From: JADGOV01 sp963814355
GTDB taxonomy: Bacteria > Actinomycetota > Actinomycetes > JADGOV01
Assembly: GCA_963814355.1 (NCBI GenBank)
Contig: CAWFCZ010000023.1
Coordinates: 62,001-126,000 of the forward strand
Direction of reading: 5' to 3'
DNA length: 64,000 bases
Below the pieces are notes generated by a model that was given only the letters and a program-made list of their open reading frames with translations, did not search any database and was not told the origin of the DNA. Positions 16,908 through 25,574 of the stretch are shown here, one piece after another. A program made the translations under genes and the position numbers. How positions within the stretch are numbered: position 1 is the stretch's first letter; each line of letters starts with the position of its first letter.

Positions 16908-19676
16908 ATGTCCTCGCCGGCCGAGCGGTTCGCCGCCGCCCGGCAGCGGCAGAGCCAGCAGCAGCGATACCCCCGATTGATGGACTTCGCCGGTGGGTAC
17001 GACTTCTCACTCGACGACTTCCAGATCACCGCCTGCCGGGCGCTGGAGGACGGTGAGGGCGTGCTGGTCGCGGCCCCGACCGGTGCCGGCAAGACGGTGG
17101 TGGGCGAGTTCGCCGTGCACCTGGCACTCGCCGAGGGCCGCAAGTGCTTCTACACCACGCCGATCAAGGCGCTGTCGAACCAGAAGTACGTCGACCTGAC
17201 CGCCCGGCACGGCGCGCGCAACGTCGGACTGCTGACCGGCGACAACGCGATCAACGGTAGCGCGCCGGTCGTGGTGATGACCACCGAGGTGCTGCGCAAC
17301 ATGCTCTACGCCCGGAGCCCGACCCTCGCCGACCTCGGCTACGTCGTGATGGACGAGGTGCACTACCTCGCCGACCGCTTCCGCGGCGCCGTCTGGGAAG
17401 AAGTGATCATCCATTTGCCGGCGGCGGTCCGGCTGGTGTCGCTGTCCGCGACGGTGTCCAACACCGAGGAGTTCGCCCAGTGGCTGGTGACGGTCCGAGG
17501 GCATACCCGGGTAGTCGTGGAGGAGCGTCGGCCGGTGCCGCTGTGGCAGCACGTCCTGGCCGGCAGCCAGCTCTACGATCTGTTCGCCGGACCCGCGGCG
17601 GAGGACCGCCGGAACCGAACCGGCACCGACGACCCGGCGCAGTCGGTCAACCCGGCGCTGCTCCGACTGGCCGCCGACGAGGGTCGCCAAAGCCGTCCGG
17701 GCGCCGGTCGCTCCGCCCAGCGGGCGTCGCGCCGGGACGGCTTCCGACCGCCGCCGAGCCGGATCCGCCCGCCGAGCCGGGCCGAGGTGGTCGAGCGGCT
17801 GGACCGGGCCGGTCTGCTTCCGGCGATCACCTTCATCTTCAGCCGGGCCGGGTGCGAGGCCGCGGTGCTCGCCTGCCGGCGGGCCGGCCTGCGGCTGACC
17901 AGCGCGCCGGAGCGGTCCCGGATCCGGGTCCACGTCGCCGCGCGGACCGCCGACCTGCCCGACGATGACCGGGACGTGTTGGGCTACGCCGAGTGGCTCG
18001 ACGGCCTGGAACGCGGGCTGGCCGCCCACCACGCCGGGATGCTGCCGAGGTTCAAGGAGATCGTCGAGGAGCTGTTCGTCCGAGGCCTGGTCAAGGCGGT
18101 GTTCGCCACTGAAACCCTGTCTCTCGGCATCAACATGCCGGCCCGTACCGTCGTGCTGGAGCGGTTGGTCAAGTGGAACGGCGAGGCGCATGTCGAGGTC
18201 ACCCCGGGGGAGTACACCCAGCTCACCGGCCGGGCCGGGCGGCGCGGCATCGACATCGAGGGCCATGCGGTCGTGCTCTGGACGCCGGGGCTCAACCCGC
18301 GCGACGTCGCCGGGCTGGCCTCCACCCGGACCTACCCGCTGCGGTCCAGCTTCCGCCCGTCGTACAACATGGCGGTCAACCTCGTCCAGACGGCAAGCCG
18401 CGAGCATGCCCGTACGCTGCTGGAGTCCTCTTTCGCCCAGTTCCAGGCCGACCGGGCGGTAGTCGGGTTGGCCCGGCAGGTGGCCCGCAACACCGAGGCG
18501 CTCGCCGGCTATGCCGAGGCGATGTCCTGCCACCTCGGTGACTTCCGCTCCTACGCCGCCCTGCGCCAGGCCGTGGCCCTGCGGGAGGCGGAGCTGGCCC
18601 GTGCGGGGGCGGCGGCCCGGCGAGCGGACGCGGCGCAATCCTTGGCCGGATTGCGGCGGGGGGACGTGATCCGGGTACCGGCCGGGCGCCGCTCGGGGCT
18701 CGCCGTCGTCGTGGATTCCAGCCGTGACGCCGACGGCGACCCGAGGCCGACGGTGCTCACCATCGACCGGCAGGTGAGGCAACTGTCCGGGGCGGACGTT
18801 CCGACGGCCCTGGCGGCACTGGGCTCGGTACGGATACCGAAGAGCTTCAACCCGCGGTCACCGCAGTCCCGTCGGGACTTGGCCGCCTCGCTGCGGAACC
18901 TCGACTTGGCCGAGGCCGAGCGCAAGCCCACCCGCCGAGCGGCCGCGGCGCATGACTTGGAACTGGCCAGGCTCCGCGCAGCCGCCCGCCGGCACCCCTG
19001 CCATGGGTGCGCCGATCGGGAGGACCACGGCCGTTGGGCGCAGCGCCACGCCCGACTGTCCCGGGACACCGAGGCGCTGCGGCGGCGGGTGGAGGGCCGG
19101 ACCAACACCATCGCCCGGACCTTCGACCGGGTCTGCGCGCTGCTGGAATCACTGGGCTATCTCGACGGCGAGCAGGTGTCGCCGGCCGGGCGGGTACTCG
19201 CCGGGATCTACGCCGAATCCGACCTGCTGGTGGCCGAGTGCCTGCGGGCCGGAACCTTCTCCGGGCTCTCCCCGGCCGAGCTGGCCGGCTGCGCCTCCGC
19301 CCTGGTGTACGAGGCCCGGCGCACCGGCGACCCTCGGCCGCGGCTGCCCGCCGGCCCGCCCCGCGACGCGCTGGCGGACCTGGTCGAGCGGTGGAGCCGG
19401 CTGGCCGAGGCCGAGGAAGCGCATGGGTTGGACTTCCTGCGCGAACCTGACCTGGGCTTCGTCTGGCCGGCGTACCGCTGGGCCGGTGGCGCCCCGCTGG
19501 ACGTCGTGCTGACCGAGGCCGAGGTGACCGCCGGGGACTTCGTGCGCTGGACCCGCCAACTGCTGGACCTGCTCGACCAGATCGGCAAGGTCGCGGATCC
19601 CACGATCGCCGGCACCGCGCGCGCGGCTGGGGTTGCGCTGCGACGTGGGGTCGTCGCGTACAGCTCGGTGGGGTGA
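16908..19676 (+). CDS. helY: Ski2-like DEAD/DEAH-box RNA helicase HelY
   Basis: 922 aa. Walker A is APTGAGKT at about residues 53-60, motif II is DEVH, motif III is SLSATVSN, and helicase C has HHAGMLP and QLTGRAGRRG. A DSHCT-like C-terminal domain follows (ERWSRLAEAEEAHGLDFL). The family acts as an ATP-dependent RNA helicase related to exosome-associated Mtr4/Ski2; in mycobacteria it is called HelY. It stands alone after tatC, with its own leaderless-type promoter. Confidence 0.92.
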   Translation: MSSPAERFAAARQRQSQQQRYPRLMDFAGGYDFSLDDFQITACRALEDGEGVLVAAPTGAGKTVVGEFAVHLALAEGRKCFYTTPIKALSNQKYVDLTARHGARNVGLLTGDNAINGSAPVVVMTTEVLRNMLYARSPTLADLGYVVMDEVHYLADRFRGAVWEEVIIHLPAAVRLVSLSATVSNTEEFAQWLVTVRGHTRVVVEERRPVPLWQHVLAGSQLYDLFAGPAAEDRRNRTGTDDPAQSVNPALLRLAADEGRQSRPGAGRSAQRASRRDGFRPPPSRIRPPSRAEVVERLDRAGLLPAITFIFSRAGCEAAVLACRRAGLRLTSAPERSRIRVHVAARTADLPDDDRDVLGYAEWLDGLERGLAAHHAGMLPRFKEIVEELFVRGLVKAVFATETLSLGINMPARTVVLERLVKWNGEAHVEVTPGEYTQLTGRAGRRGIDIEGHAVVLWTPGLNPRDVAGLASTRTYPLRSSFRPSYNMAVNLVQTASREHARTLLESSFAQFQADRAVVGLARQVARNTEALAGYAEAMSCHLGDFRSYAALRQAVALREAELARAGAAARRADAAQSLAGLRRGDVIRVPAGRRSGLAVVVDSSRDADGDPRPTVLTIDRQVRQLSGADVPTALAALGSVRIPKSFNPRSPQSRRDLAASLRNLDLAEAERKPTRRAAAAHDLELARLRAAARRHPCHGCADREDHGRWAQRHARLSRDTEALRRRVEGRTNTIARTFDRVCALLESLGYLDGEQVSPAGRVLAGIYAESDLLVAECLRAGTFSGLSPAELAGCASALVYEARRTGDPRPRLPAGPPRDALADLVERWSRLAEAEEAHGLDFLREPDLGFVWPAYRWAGGAPLDVVLTEAEVTAGDFVRWTRQLLDLLDQIGKVADPTIAGTARAAGVALRRGVVAYSSVG

Positions 19677-19697
19677 GCGCAGCGCGGCGACGCCAGA

Positions 19698-19722
19698 CCG
19701 CACCACCCGCCCCGCGGTGCGG
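19698..19722. terminator. Weak hairpin between helY and the convergent exonuclease gene
   Basis: CCGCACC and GGTGCGG pair around an 11-nt loop in the 92-nt gap between two convergent genes. There is no U-tract, so termination is only suggested by position. Confidence 0.3.
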
Positions 19723-19768
19723 CTCAGGGCAGCCAAACTGGACGGAGCCTTCAGCCTGCCGGGGTCTT

Positions 19769-20686
19769 TCAGTCCGTCGTGTTCGCGGCCAGCGCGGCCA
19801 GCAGCCGGTTGAGTGCGCTGTCCAAGCCCCAGCGGTCGGCCAACTCCACCAGCCGGCCGGGATCGCGGGGCACCGCAGGCAGCGTGTCGTCGTAGGACGG
19901 GAGCGGCACATCGCGCGCTACCTCCACCACGGTCGGAGCGGCCGCCAGGTAGTCCCGGGCTGCGGCCAGCTTGGCGGCGAACGGGACGTCCTCCCCGGCG
20001 TCCAGGGCGGTGAGCGCGGCCGTCACCGTCCCGTACCGGGACACCAGCGCGGCGGCCGACTTCTCCCCGACGCCCGGTACACCTGGCAGGCCGTCGCTCG
20101 GGTCCCCGCGCAGGGTCGCGAACTCCGCGTACGCGCGCCCCGGGATGGCGTACTTCGCGGTGACGTACGCCTCGTCGACGACCTCGCACCGGCCGACCCC
20201 GCGGGCCGCGGTGTAGAGCACCCGGACCGGGGTGGGCCCGTCACGGACCAGCTGGAACAGGTCCCGGTCGCCGGTCACGATATCCACCGGGACCCTCGAC
20301 CGGGTGGCCAGCGTGCCGATCACGTCGTCGGCCTCGTACCCGGCCACCCCGATCCGGGCAACCCCGACCGCGTCCAGCACGGCGGTAATGATCGGCACCT
20401 GCGGCACCAGGGCGTCCGGCACGGTCTCCCCGCCGGCCGGCGCGATCCGGTGGGTCTTGTACGACGGGATCGCCGCGACCCGCCAGGCCGGTCTCCAGTC
20501 GTTGTCCAGGGTGGCCACCAGCCGGGTCGGGCGGTGGTCGCGGACCAGCCGAGCCATGAAGTCGATCAGCCCGCGCACCGCGTTGACCGGCGTACCGTCC
20601 GGCGCCGCGACGGTCTGCGGCACGCCGTGGAACGCCCGGAAGTACAGCGACGGAGTGTCGAGCAACAGCAGACGTTCGACCGGCAT
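19769..20686 (-). CDS. 5'-3' exonuclease (PolI N-terminal/FEN type)
   Basis: 305 aa, the stand-alone version of the DNA polymerase I 5'-nuclease domain. Metal-ligand blocks are LLLLDTPSLYFRAFHG, GYEADDVIGTLA and TGDRDLFQLV, and the helix-three-turn-helix is GVGEKSAAALVSRYG. The family removes RNA primers or flaps. It is encoded divergently from the acyl-CoA dehydrogenase, with only 33 nt between the starts. Confidence 0.9.
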   Translation of the reverse strand: MPVERLLLLDTPSLYFRAFHGVPQTVAAPDGTPVNAVRGLIDFMARLVRDHRPTRLVATLDNDWRPAWRVAAIPSYKTHRIAPAGGETVPDALVPQVPIITAVLDAVGVARIGVAGYEADDVIGTLATRSRVPVDIVTGDRDLFQLVRDGPTPVRVLYTAARGVGRCEVVDEAYVTAKYAIPGRAYAEFATLRGDPSDGLPGVPGVGEKSAAALVSRYGTVTAALTALDAGEDVPFAAKLAAARDYLAAAPTVVEVARDVPLPSYDDTLPAVPRDPGRLVELADRWGLDSALNRLLAALAANTTD

Positions 20687-20706
20687 CCGGGCAGTCTGAC
20701 ACGTCG

Positions 20707-20712
20707 TACCCT
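20707..20712 (+). promoter_or_regulatory. Probable -10 hexamer of the acyl-CoA dehydrogenase gene
   Basis: TACCCT ends 7 nt before the ATG at 20720; leaderless geometry as at dop and helY. Confidence 0.45.
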
Positions 20713-20719
20713 GCTAGCC

Positions 20720-21865
20720 ATGCCAGTCGAGCGCACCCTGCCCACCGAGGAGGCCACCGCGCTTCTCGCGTTGACCCGCGAGCTGGCGGCCGAGGAAGTC
20801 GCGCCGCACGCCGCCGCGATGGAGGAACGCGGCGAGTTCCCGCGCGAGGTGTTCCGCACCCTCGGCGAAGCGGGACTGCTCGGCCTGCCGTATCCGGAGG
20901 CCGACGGCGGCGGCGGTCAGCCGTACGAGGTGTACCTGCAGGTGATCGAAGAGCTGTCGGCCGCCTGGTTGACGGTCGGGCTCGGGGTCAGCGTGCACAC
21001 CCTGGCCTGCTTCCCGCTGGCCGCCTACGGCGCGGCGGAGCAGCGGGCCGCCTGGCTGCCGGAGATGCTCGGTGGCGGGCTGCTCGGCGCGTACTGCCTG
21101 TCCGAATCGGGCTCCGGCTCGGACGCGGCGGCGTTGCGGACCCGGGCGGTCCGGGACGGCGAGGAGTACCAGGTGACCGGCACCAAGGCGTGGGTGACCC
21201 ACGCGGGGGTGGCCGACTTCTACAACCTGATGGTGCGGACCTCCGACGACGGCCCGCGCGGGATCAGCACCCTGTTGGCCCCGGCGGAGACGTCCGGGCT
21301 GCATCCGCAGCCGCCGGAACGCAAGATGGGCCTGCGGTCCAGCCCGACCGGGTCGCTCGCGCTGGACGGCGCCCGAGTGCCGGCCGGCCGGCGACTCGGC
21401 GAGGAGGGCCAGGGATTCACCATCGCGCTGGCCGCCCTGGACGGCGGCCGCCTCGGCATCGCGGCCTGCGCGGTGGGCGTGGCCCAGGCGGCGTTCGACG
21501 CCGCGGTGGCCTACGCCAAGGAACGTCGGCAGTTCGGTCACGCCATCGCCGACTTCCAGGGCGTCTCGTTCCTGCTCGCCGACATGGCGACCGGCATCGA
21601 GGCGGCCCGGGCGCTGTACCTGGCCGCCGCCCGCCGCCGCGACGCCGGGCTGCCGTATGGTCCGCAGGCCGCGATGGCGAAGCTGTACGCGAGTGACCTG
21701 GCGATGAAGGTCACCGTGGATGCGGTGCAGGTTCTCGGTGGCTACGGCTACACCACCGACTACCCGGTCGAGCGGTACATGCGCGAGGCGAAGGTGCTGC
21801 AGATCGTGGAAGGCACCAACCAGGTGCAGCGGCTGGTGATCGGGCGCTGGCTGGCCAAGTCCTAG
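20720..21865 (+). CDS. Acyl-CoA dehydrogenase
   Basis: 381 aa, full length. The sequence has the typical CLSESGSGSD and GTKAWVTHAG flavin-side blocks, the KERRQFGHAIADFQ helix, and the catalytic glutamate in VEGTNQVQR. It oxidises a short or branched acyl-CoA to the enoyl-CoA using FAD. It lies about 2.5 kb from the lysine-fermentation cluster, whose product is crotonyl-CoA, but a functional link is only a guess. An ATG start follows a -10-like hexamer. Confidence 0.92.
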   Translation: MPVERTLPTEEATALLALTRELAAEEVAPHAAAMEERGEFPREVFRTLGEAGLLGLPYPEADGGGGQPYEVYLQVIEELSAAWLTVGLGVSVHTLACFPLAAYGAAEQRAAWLPEMLGGGLLGAYCLSESGSGSDAAALRTRAVRDGEEYQVTGTKAWVTHAGVADFYNLMVRTSDDGPRGISTLLAPAETSGLHPQPPERKMGLRSSPTGSLALDGARVPAGRRLGEEGQGFTIALAALDGGRLGIAACAVGVAQAAFDAAVAYAKERRQFGHAIADFQGVSFLLADMATGIEAARALYLAAARRRDAGLPYGPQAAMAKLYASDLAMKVTVDAVQVLGGYGYTTDYPVERYMREAKVLQIVEGTNQVQRLVIGRWLAKS

Positions 21866-21941
21866 CCGGTCGCCGGTGCGTCCAGTCTCACCACGCGTAC
21901 CGCCCATCCGAGCGGTGAAGATCGTCCCTGTTCGGGGTCGA

Positions 21942-21947
21942 TAGGCT
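21942..21947 (+). promoter_or_regulatory. Probable -10 hexamer of the Lrp/AsnC-family gene
   Basis: TAGGCT ends 7 nt before the GTG at 21955, consistent with leaderless transcription. Confidence 0.45.
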
Positions 21948-21954
21948 GGGAAAC

Positions 21955-22395
21955 GTGGAGGACCACGACCGGCGCATCATGCAGACATTGGTGCGGGACG
22001 GCCGGACCAGCTACACCGATCTGGCGAAGCTGACCGGCCTGTCGGTCTCAGCGGTGCACCAGCGGGTCCGCCGGCTGGAACAGCGTGGCGTGATCCGGGG
22101 CTACACCGCGGTGGCCGACGCGGAGTCCCTCGGCCTGCCGATCACCGCGTTCGTCTCGATCAAGCCGATCGACCCGTCCGCGCCCGACGATGCCCCCGAC
22201 CGGCTCGCGCACCTCGCCGAGATCGAGGCGTGTCACTCCGTGGCCGGTGAGGAGAGTTACATCCTCAAGGTCCGGGTCGGCACGCCCACCGAGCTGGAGG
22301 TGTTGCTGCAGTCCATCCGGGCCGCGGCCAACGTCTCCACCCGCACGACAGTCGTGCTCAGCACACCGTACGAGTCCCGGCCGCCGAGGGTCTGA
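21955..22395 (+). CDS. Lrp/AsnC family transcriptional regulator
   Basis: 146 aa. An N-terminal helix-turn-helix (RTSYTDLAKLTGLSVSAVHQ and RVRRLEQRGVIRGY) is followed by the AsnC/RAM ligand-binding domain (FVSIKP...CHSVAGEESYILKVRV). These proteins sense amino acids and regulate amino-acid metabolism. The closeness to the lysine-degradation cluster makes that cluster a candidate target (inference). The stop lies 2 nt before the yqgE GTG. Confidence 0.88.
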   Translation: MEDHDRRIMQTLVRDGRTSYTDLAKLTGLSVSAVHQRVRRLEQRGVIRGYTAVADAESLGLPITAFVSIKPIDPSAPDDAPDRLAHLAEIEACHSVAGEESYILKVRVGTPTELEVLLQSIRAAANVSTRTTVVLSTPYESRPPRV

Positions 22396-22397
22396 GC

Positions 22398-22958
22398 GTG
22401 CCCGAGAGCCTCGCCGGGCGGTTGCTCGTCGCCTCTCCGGTCCTCGACGACCCGAACTTCGCCCGCACCGTCGTGCTGCTGCTGGAACACACCGAGGACG
22501 GCGCCCTCGGCCTGGTGCTCAACCGCCCGTCGGCCGCTTCGGTCGGCGACGCCCTGCCTCACTGGCGCGAGCACGCCGCCGCACCGGCATACGTCTTCCT
22601 CGGCGGCCCGGTCGAGCCGCAGGCGGCGATCTGCCTCGCCGCCGCGGCCCCGGGGGACACCCCGCCAGGTTGGCGGGCCCTGCAGTCGGCCGACCCGACC
22701 CTTGGCGTGCTGGATCTGGGAAGCGACCCGGCCCAGGCCGGCGACCGGCTGCGGCTGCGGGTCTTCGCCGGGTACGCCGGCTGGAGCGCCGACCAGTTGG
22801 AGACCGAAATCTCCATGGGCGGCTGGTACGTGGTCGACGCCGCGCCATCGGACGCGTTGAGTTCCGACCCGGCCGACCTGTGGCGCGATGTGCTCCGTCG
22901 CCAGGGCGGGAACTTGGCGCTGGTGTCGACCTTCCCGACCGACCCGCGGCTCAACTAA
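22398..22958 (+). CDS. YqgE/AlgH family protein
   Basis: 186 aa. Conserved parts are GRLLVASPVLDDPNFARTVV, EDGALGLVLNRP, FLGGPVEPQ and FAGYAGWSADQLE. The family is widespread and has no settled biochemical function. The GTG start is 2 nt after the Lrp-family stop, so the two are co-transcribed. Confidence 0.88.
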   Translation: MPESLAGRLLVASPVLDDPNFARTVVLLLEHTEDGALGLVLNRPSAASVGDALPHWREHAAAPAYVFLGGPVEPQAAICLAAAAPGDTPPGWRALQSADPTLGVLDLGSDPAQAGDRLRLRVFAGYAGWSADQLETEISMGGWYVVDAAPSDALSSDPADLWRDVLRRQGGNLALVSTFPTDPRLN

Positions 22959-23003
22959 CCCCGCGGCTTGCCCTGGACCGCGCTCGGCGGGCGGAGCCAC
23001 CGG

Positions 23004-24455
23004 TCAGACCGGGGCCACCACCGCGGCCTGAGCTCGGGCGGCGTTCCGGCTGGCGGCGGCCTGCTGATCGGCGGCCGCCGCACTCGCCGCGAGGTCGACG
23101 CCGCCGTGCAGCAGCCACCAATCCTGGCCGGTCGGCGGCAGGGTGGAGATCGGGTCGTAGTACTCGTACCGCCGGGTCAGCGCCTCCGGATCGGCGCTCT
23201 CGATACCGGTGCGGTAGTTCTTCGTCCAGTAGGAGATGCCCCGCTCGCGGTCGTAGGACTCCAACTGGTTGACCCAGCGCTTGCCGACGTACGGCACGTC
23301 GCACACGATCCGCGGGGTGGCGAACCCGGGCAGGTACCCCATGATCGCGTGCTGCAGCTCTTGGGCCTCGGCCACCGAAAGCCGCCAGTGCTCGCTGTTG
23401 GGGATCATGTCGCACATGTAGAAGTAGTACGGCATGATCGACGCCTCGTCGAGCAGCCCGAAGCACAGGTCGAGCAATGCGGCGGGGGAGTCGTTCACCC
23501 CGCGCAGCAGCACACCCTGGTTGCGGACGTCCCGGATGCCGGTGTCCAGCATGGCCCGGGTCGCCTTGGCGACCAGCGGGGTCAGCGAGTTGGCCGAGTT
23601 GACGTGGGTGTGAAGGGCGATCGAGACCCCGCGGGAGCGGGCCGTGGCGGCGAGTCGCGCCATCCCGGTCACCACCTCGTCCTGCAGCCAGTGCTGCGGC
23701 AGGCCCATCAGCGCCTTGGACGCCAAGCGAATGTCCCGGATGGTGTCGATCTCCAGCAGCCGGGCGAGAAAGGACTCCAGGTTGCGCCACGGCAGGTTCG
23801 CCACATCGCCGCCGGAGACCACGACGTCCCGGACGCCTGGATTCGCCCGCAGGTAGGCGATCATGGCGTCCAGCCGGTTGACCGGCTTCAGCTCGAACTT
23901 CAGCTTGGCGATCACCGGCGTCGAGTTGCCGACCAGGTCCATCCGGGTGCAGTGCCCGCAGTACTGCGGGCAGGTCGGCAACAGCTCCGCCAGCACCTTC
24001 GTCGGGTACCGGTGGGTGAGACCCTCCACCGCCCACATCTCGTGCTCGTGCAGGGAGTCCCGGGACGAGTACGGGTGCGACGGCCAGTCGGTCGCCCGGT
24101 CGGAGTAGACCGGCAGCATGTACCGGCGGACCGGGTCGGCGTACATGTCGGCCGCGTTGGGGACCGCGTGCGGCACCATGGTGTTGAGCATCTGGGGCGG
24201 CAGCAGCATGGACATCGTCGCCCGTTCCTGCTGGTCGCGTTCGACGTCCGCGTAGAACTCCCCGGGAAGCAGGTCCCCGTACACCGCGCGCAACTGACGG
24301 ATGTTCTTCACGCAGTGGGATCGCTGCCACTGCGCGGATTCCCACTCGGCGACGGTCACCTCGCGCCAGCCGGGAAGGCGCGTCCAGTCCGGTTCGACCA
24401 ACTCCCGGCGGGCGTAGGCGTACGGCTGCTCAAGGAGGTGCGCGGATCCGCTCAT
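23004..24455 (-). CDS. kamA: Lysine 2,3-aminomutase KamA
   Basis: 483 aa. The radical-SAM cluster is CPQYCGHC (CxxxCxxC). A PLP-lysine region and AMLDTGIRDVRNQGVLLRGV follow. It converts L-lysine to L-beta-lysine using a 4Fe-4S cluster, SAM and PLP. ATG 24455 was chosen because the upstream in-frame extension of 12 codons is not conserved and would cover the promoter. It is divergent from kdd across a 90-nt AT-richer spacer with an inverted repeat, which implies joint control with the rest of the pathway. Confidence 0.93.
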   Translation of the reverse strand: MSGSAHLLEQPYAYARRELVEPDWTRLPGWREVTVAEWESAQWQRSHCVKNIRQLRAVYGDLLPGEFYADVERDQQERATMSMLLPPQMLNTMVPHAVPNAADMYADPVRRYMLPVYSDRATDWPSHPYSSRDSLHEHEMWAVEGLTHRYPTKVLAELLPTCPQYCGHCTRMDLVGNSTPVIAKLKFELKPVNRLDAMIAYLRANPGVRDVVVSGGDVANLPWRNLESFLARLLEIDTIRDIRLASKALMGLPQHWLQDEVVTGMARLAATARSRGVSIALHTHVNSANSLTPLVAKATRAMLDTGIRDVRNQGVLLRGVNDSPAALLDLCFGLLDEASIMPYYFYMCDMIPNSEHWRLSVAEAQELQHAIMGYLPGFATPRIVCDVPYVGKRWVNQLESYDRERGISYWTKNYRTGIESADPEALTRRYEYYDPISTLPPTGQDWWLLHGGVDLAASAAAADQQAAASRNAARAQAAVVAPV

Positions 24456-24463
24456 AGCGCTAG

Positions 24464-24527
24464 GATACGAAAGACCCTCCGGTCCACACAATCGTTTACC
24501 TCATTTTCTTCGGTCAGTGTTCGTATC
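24464..24527. promoter_or_regulatory. Inverted repeat in the kamA/kdd divergent promoter region
   Basis: GATACGAA (24464-24471) and its exact complement TTCGTATC (24520-24527) stand 48 nt apart, one arm next to each gene. The spacer is much richer in A+T than the surroundings. Half-sites spaced this way fit a dimeric or looping regulator of both directions; the regulator is unknown. Confidence 0.45.
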
Positions 24528-24545
24528 AACCGTGGAGGTTCCTTA

Positions 24546-25574
24546 GTGCGCGGGACGCCCTCATCCCCGGTGGGGCTGCACCGGGTGCGCTCGCCCGCCG
24601 GCGTGCTGCCCCAAGCCGCCGACGTGCTCGACGCCGGCGCGCAGCTGTGGCCGGACGAGGTGCGGATCGACGTGGATCGGCTCAACCTGGATGCGGCGTC
24701 CTACCGGCAGCTGATCACCAGCTGCGGCGGGGACGGCGCGACGGTGCGGGCCGCGGTCGCGGACATCGTGCATCGCCGCGGGAAGATGCAGAACCCGGTC
24801 ACCGGCTCCGGCGGGATGCTGGTCGGCACGGTGGCGGAGGTGGGTCCGGACTCACCGCTGGGACTGCGGGTCGGGGATCGGGTGGCCACGCTGGTCTCGC
24901 TGACCCTGACGCCGCTGGCGATCACCGACGACCTCACCAGGTGGGACGGGCTTTCCGAGCAGGTACCGGCCGCCGGGCATGCGATCCTGTTCGCCCGTTC
25001 GATCGCCGCCGTGCTGCCGGACGACGTGCCGGTTCCCTTGTCCCTTGCCGTGCTGGACGTCTGCGGCGCCCCGGCGCTGACCGACCGGGTGGTGACCGGC
25101 TACGACTCCCCGCGGGTGGCGGTGATCGGCGGCGCCGGCAAGTCCGGGTCGCTGTCCTGCGTCGCCGCCCGGCGGGCCGGGGCGTCCTCGGTGGTCGCGG
25201 TGGTGCCGACGGAGGCGGAGGCCGCCGCGCTGCGCGGAGCCGGGATCACAGATGAGGTCGTCGTGGCCGACGCCCGCGACCCGGTCGCCCTGTCGGCCGC
25301 CGTCGGGGCGCCGGCGGAGGTGACGGTGGTCTGCGTCGACGTGCCGGGCTGCGAAGGCGGGGCGATCCTGGCCACCGCCGACCGCGGGACTGTCATCTTC
25401 TTCTCCATGGCCACCTCCTTTCCCGCCGCGGCGCTCGGCGCCGAGGGGTTGGCGGCCGACGTCACGATGGTGATCGGCAACGGCTACGTACCCGGCCATG
25501 CCGCCTACGCCCTGGAACTGCTGCGCTCCGACGCCGGGGTCCGCGGCCTGTTCGAGGCCCGGGTGGAGCGGTGA
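24546..25574 (+). CDS. kdd: L-erythro-3,5-diaminohexanoate dehydrogenase Kdd
   Basis: 342 aa. Conserved for the family: IVHRRGKMQNPVTGSGGML, DRVATLVSLTLTPL, an NAD-binding VAVIGGAGKSGSL loop, and IFFSMATSFPAAALGAEG. It oxidises 3,5-diaminohexanoate to 5-amino-3-oxohexanoate with NAD+. The GTG start has a GGAGG 7 nt upstream. The stop overlaps the following amidohydrolase GTG as GTGA. It is the first gene of the rightward lysine-fermentation operon. Confidence 0.93.
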   Translation: MRGTPSSPVGLHRVRSPAGVLPQAADVLDAGAQLWPDEVRIDVDRLNLDAASYRQLITSCGGDGATVRAAVADIVHRRGKMQNPVTGSGGMLVGTVAEVGPDSPLGLRVGDRVATLVSLTLTPLAITDDLTRWDGLSEQVPAAGHAILFARSIAAVLPDDVPVPLSLAVLDVCGAPALTDRVVTGYDSPRVAVIGGAGKSGSLSCVAARRAGASSVVAVVPTEAEAAALRGAGITDEVVVADARDPVALSAAVGAPAEVTVVCVDVPGCEGGAILATADRGTVIFFSMATSFPAAALGAEGLAADVTMVIGNGYVPGHAAYALELLRSDAGVRGLFEARVER

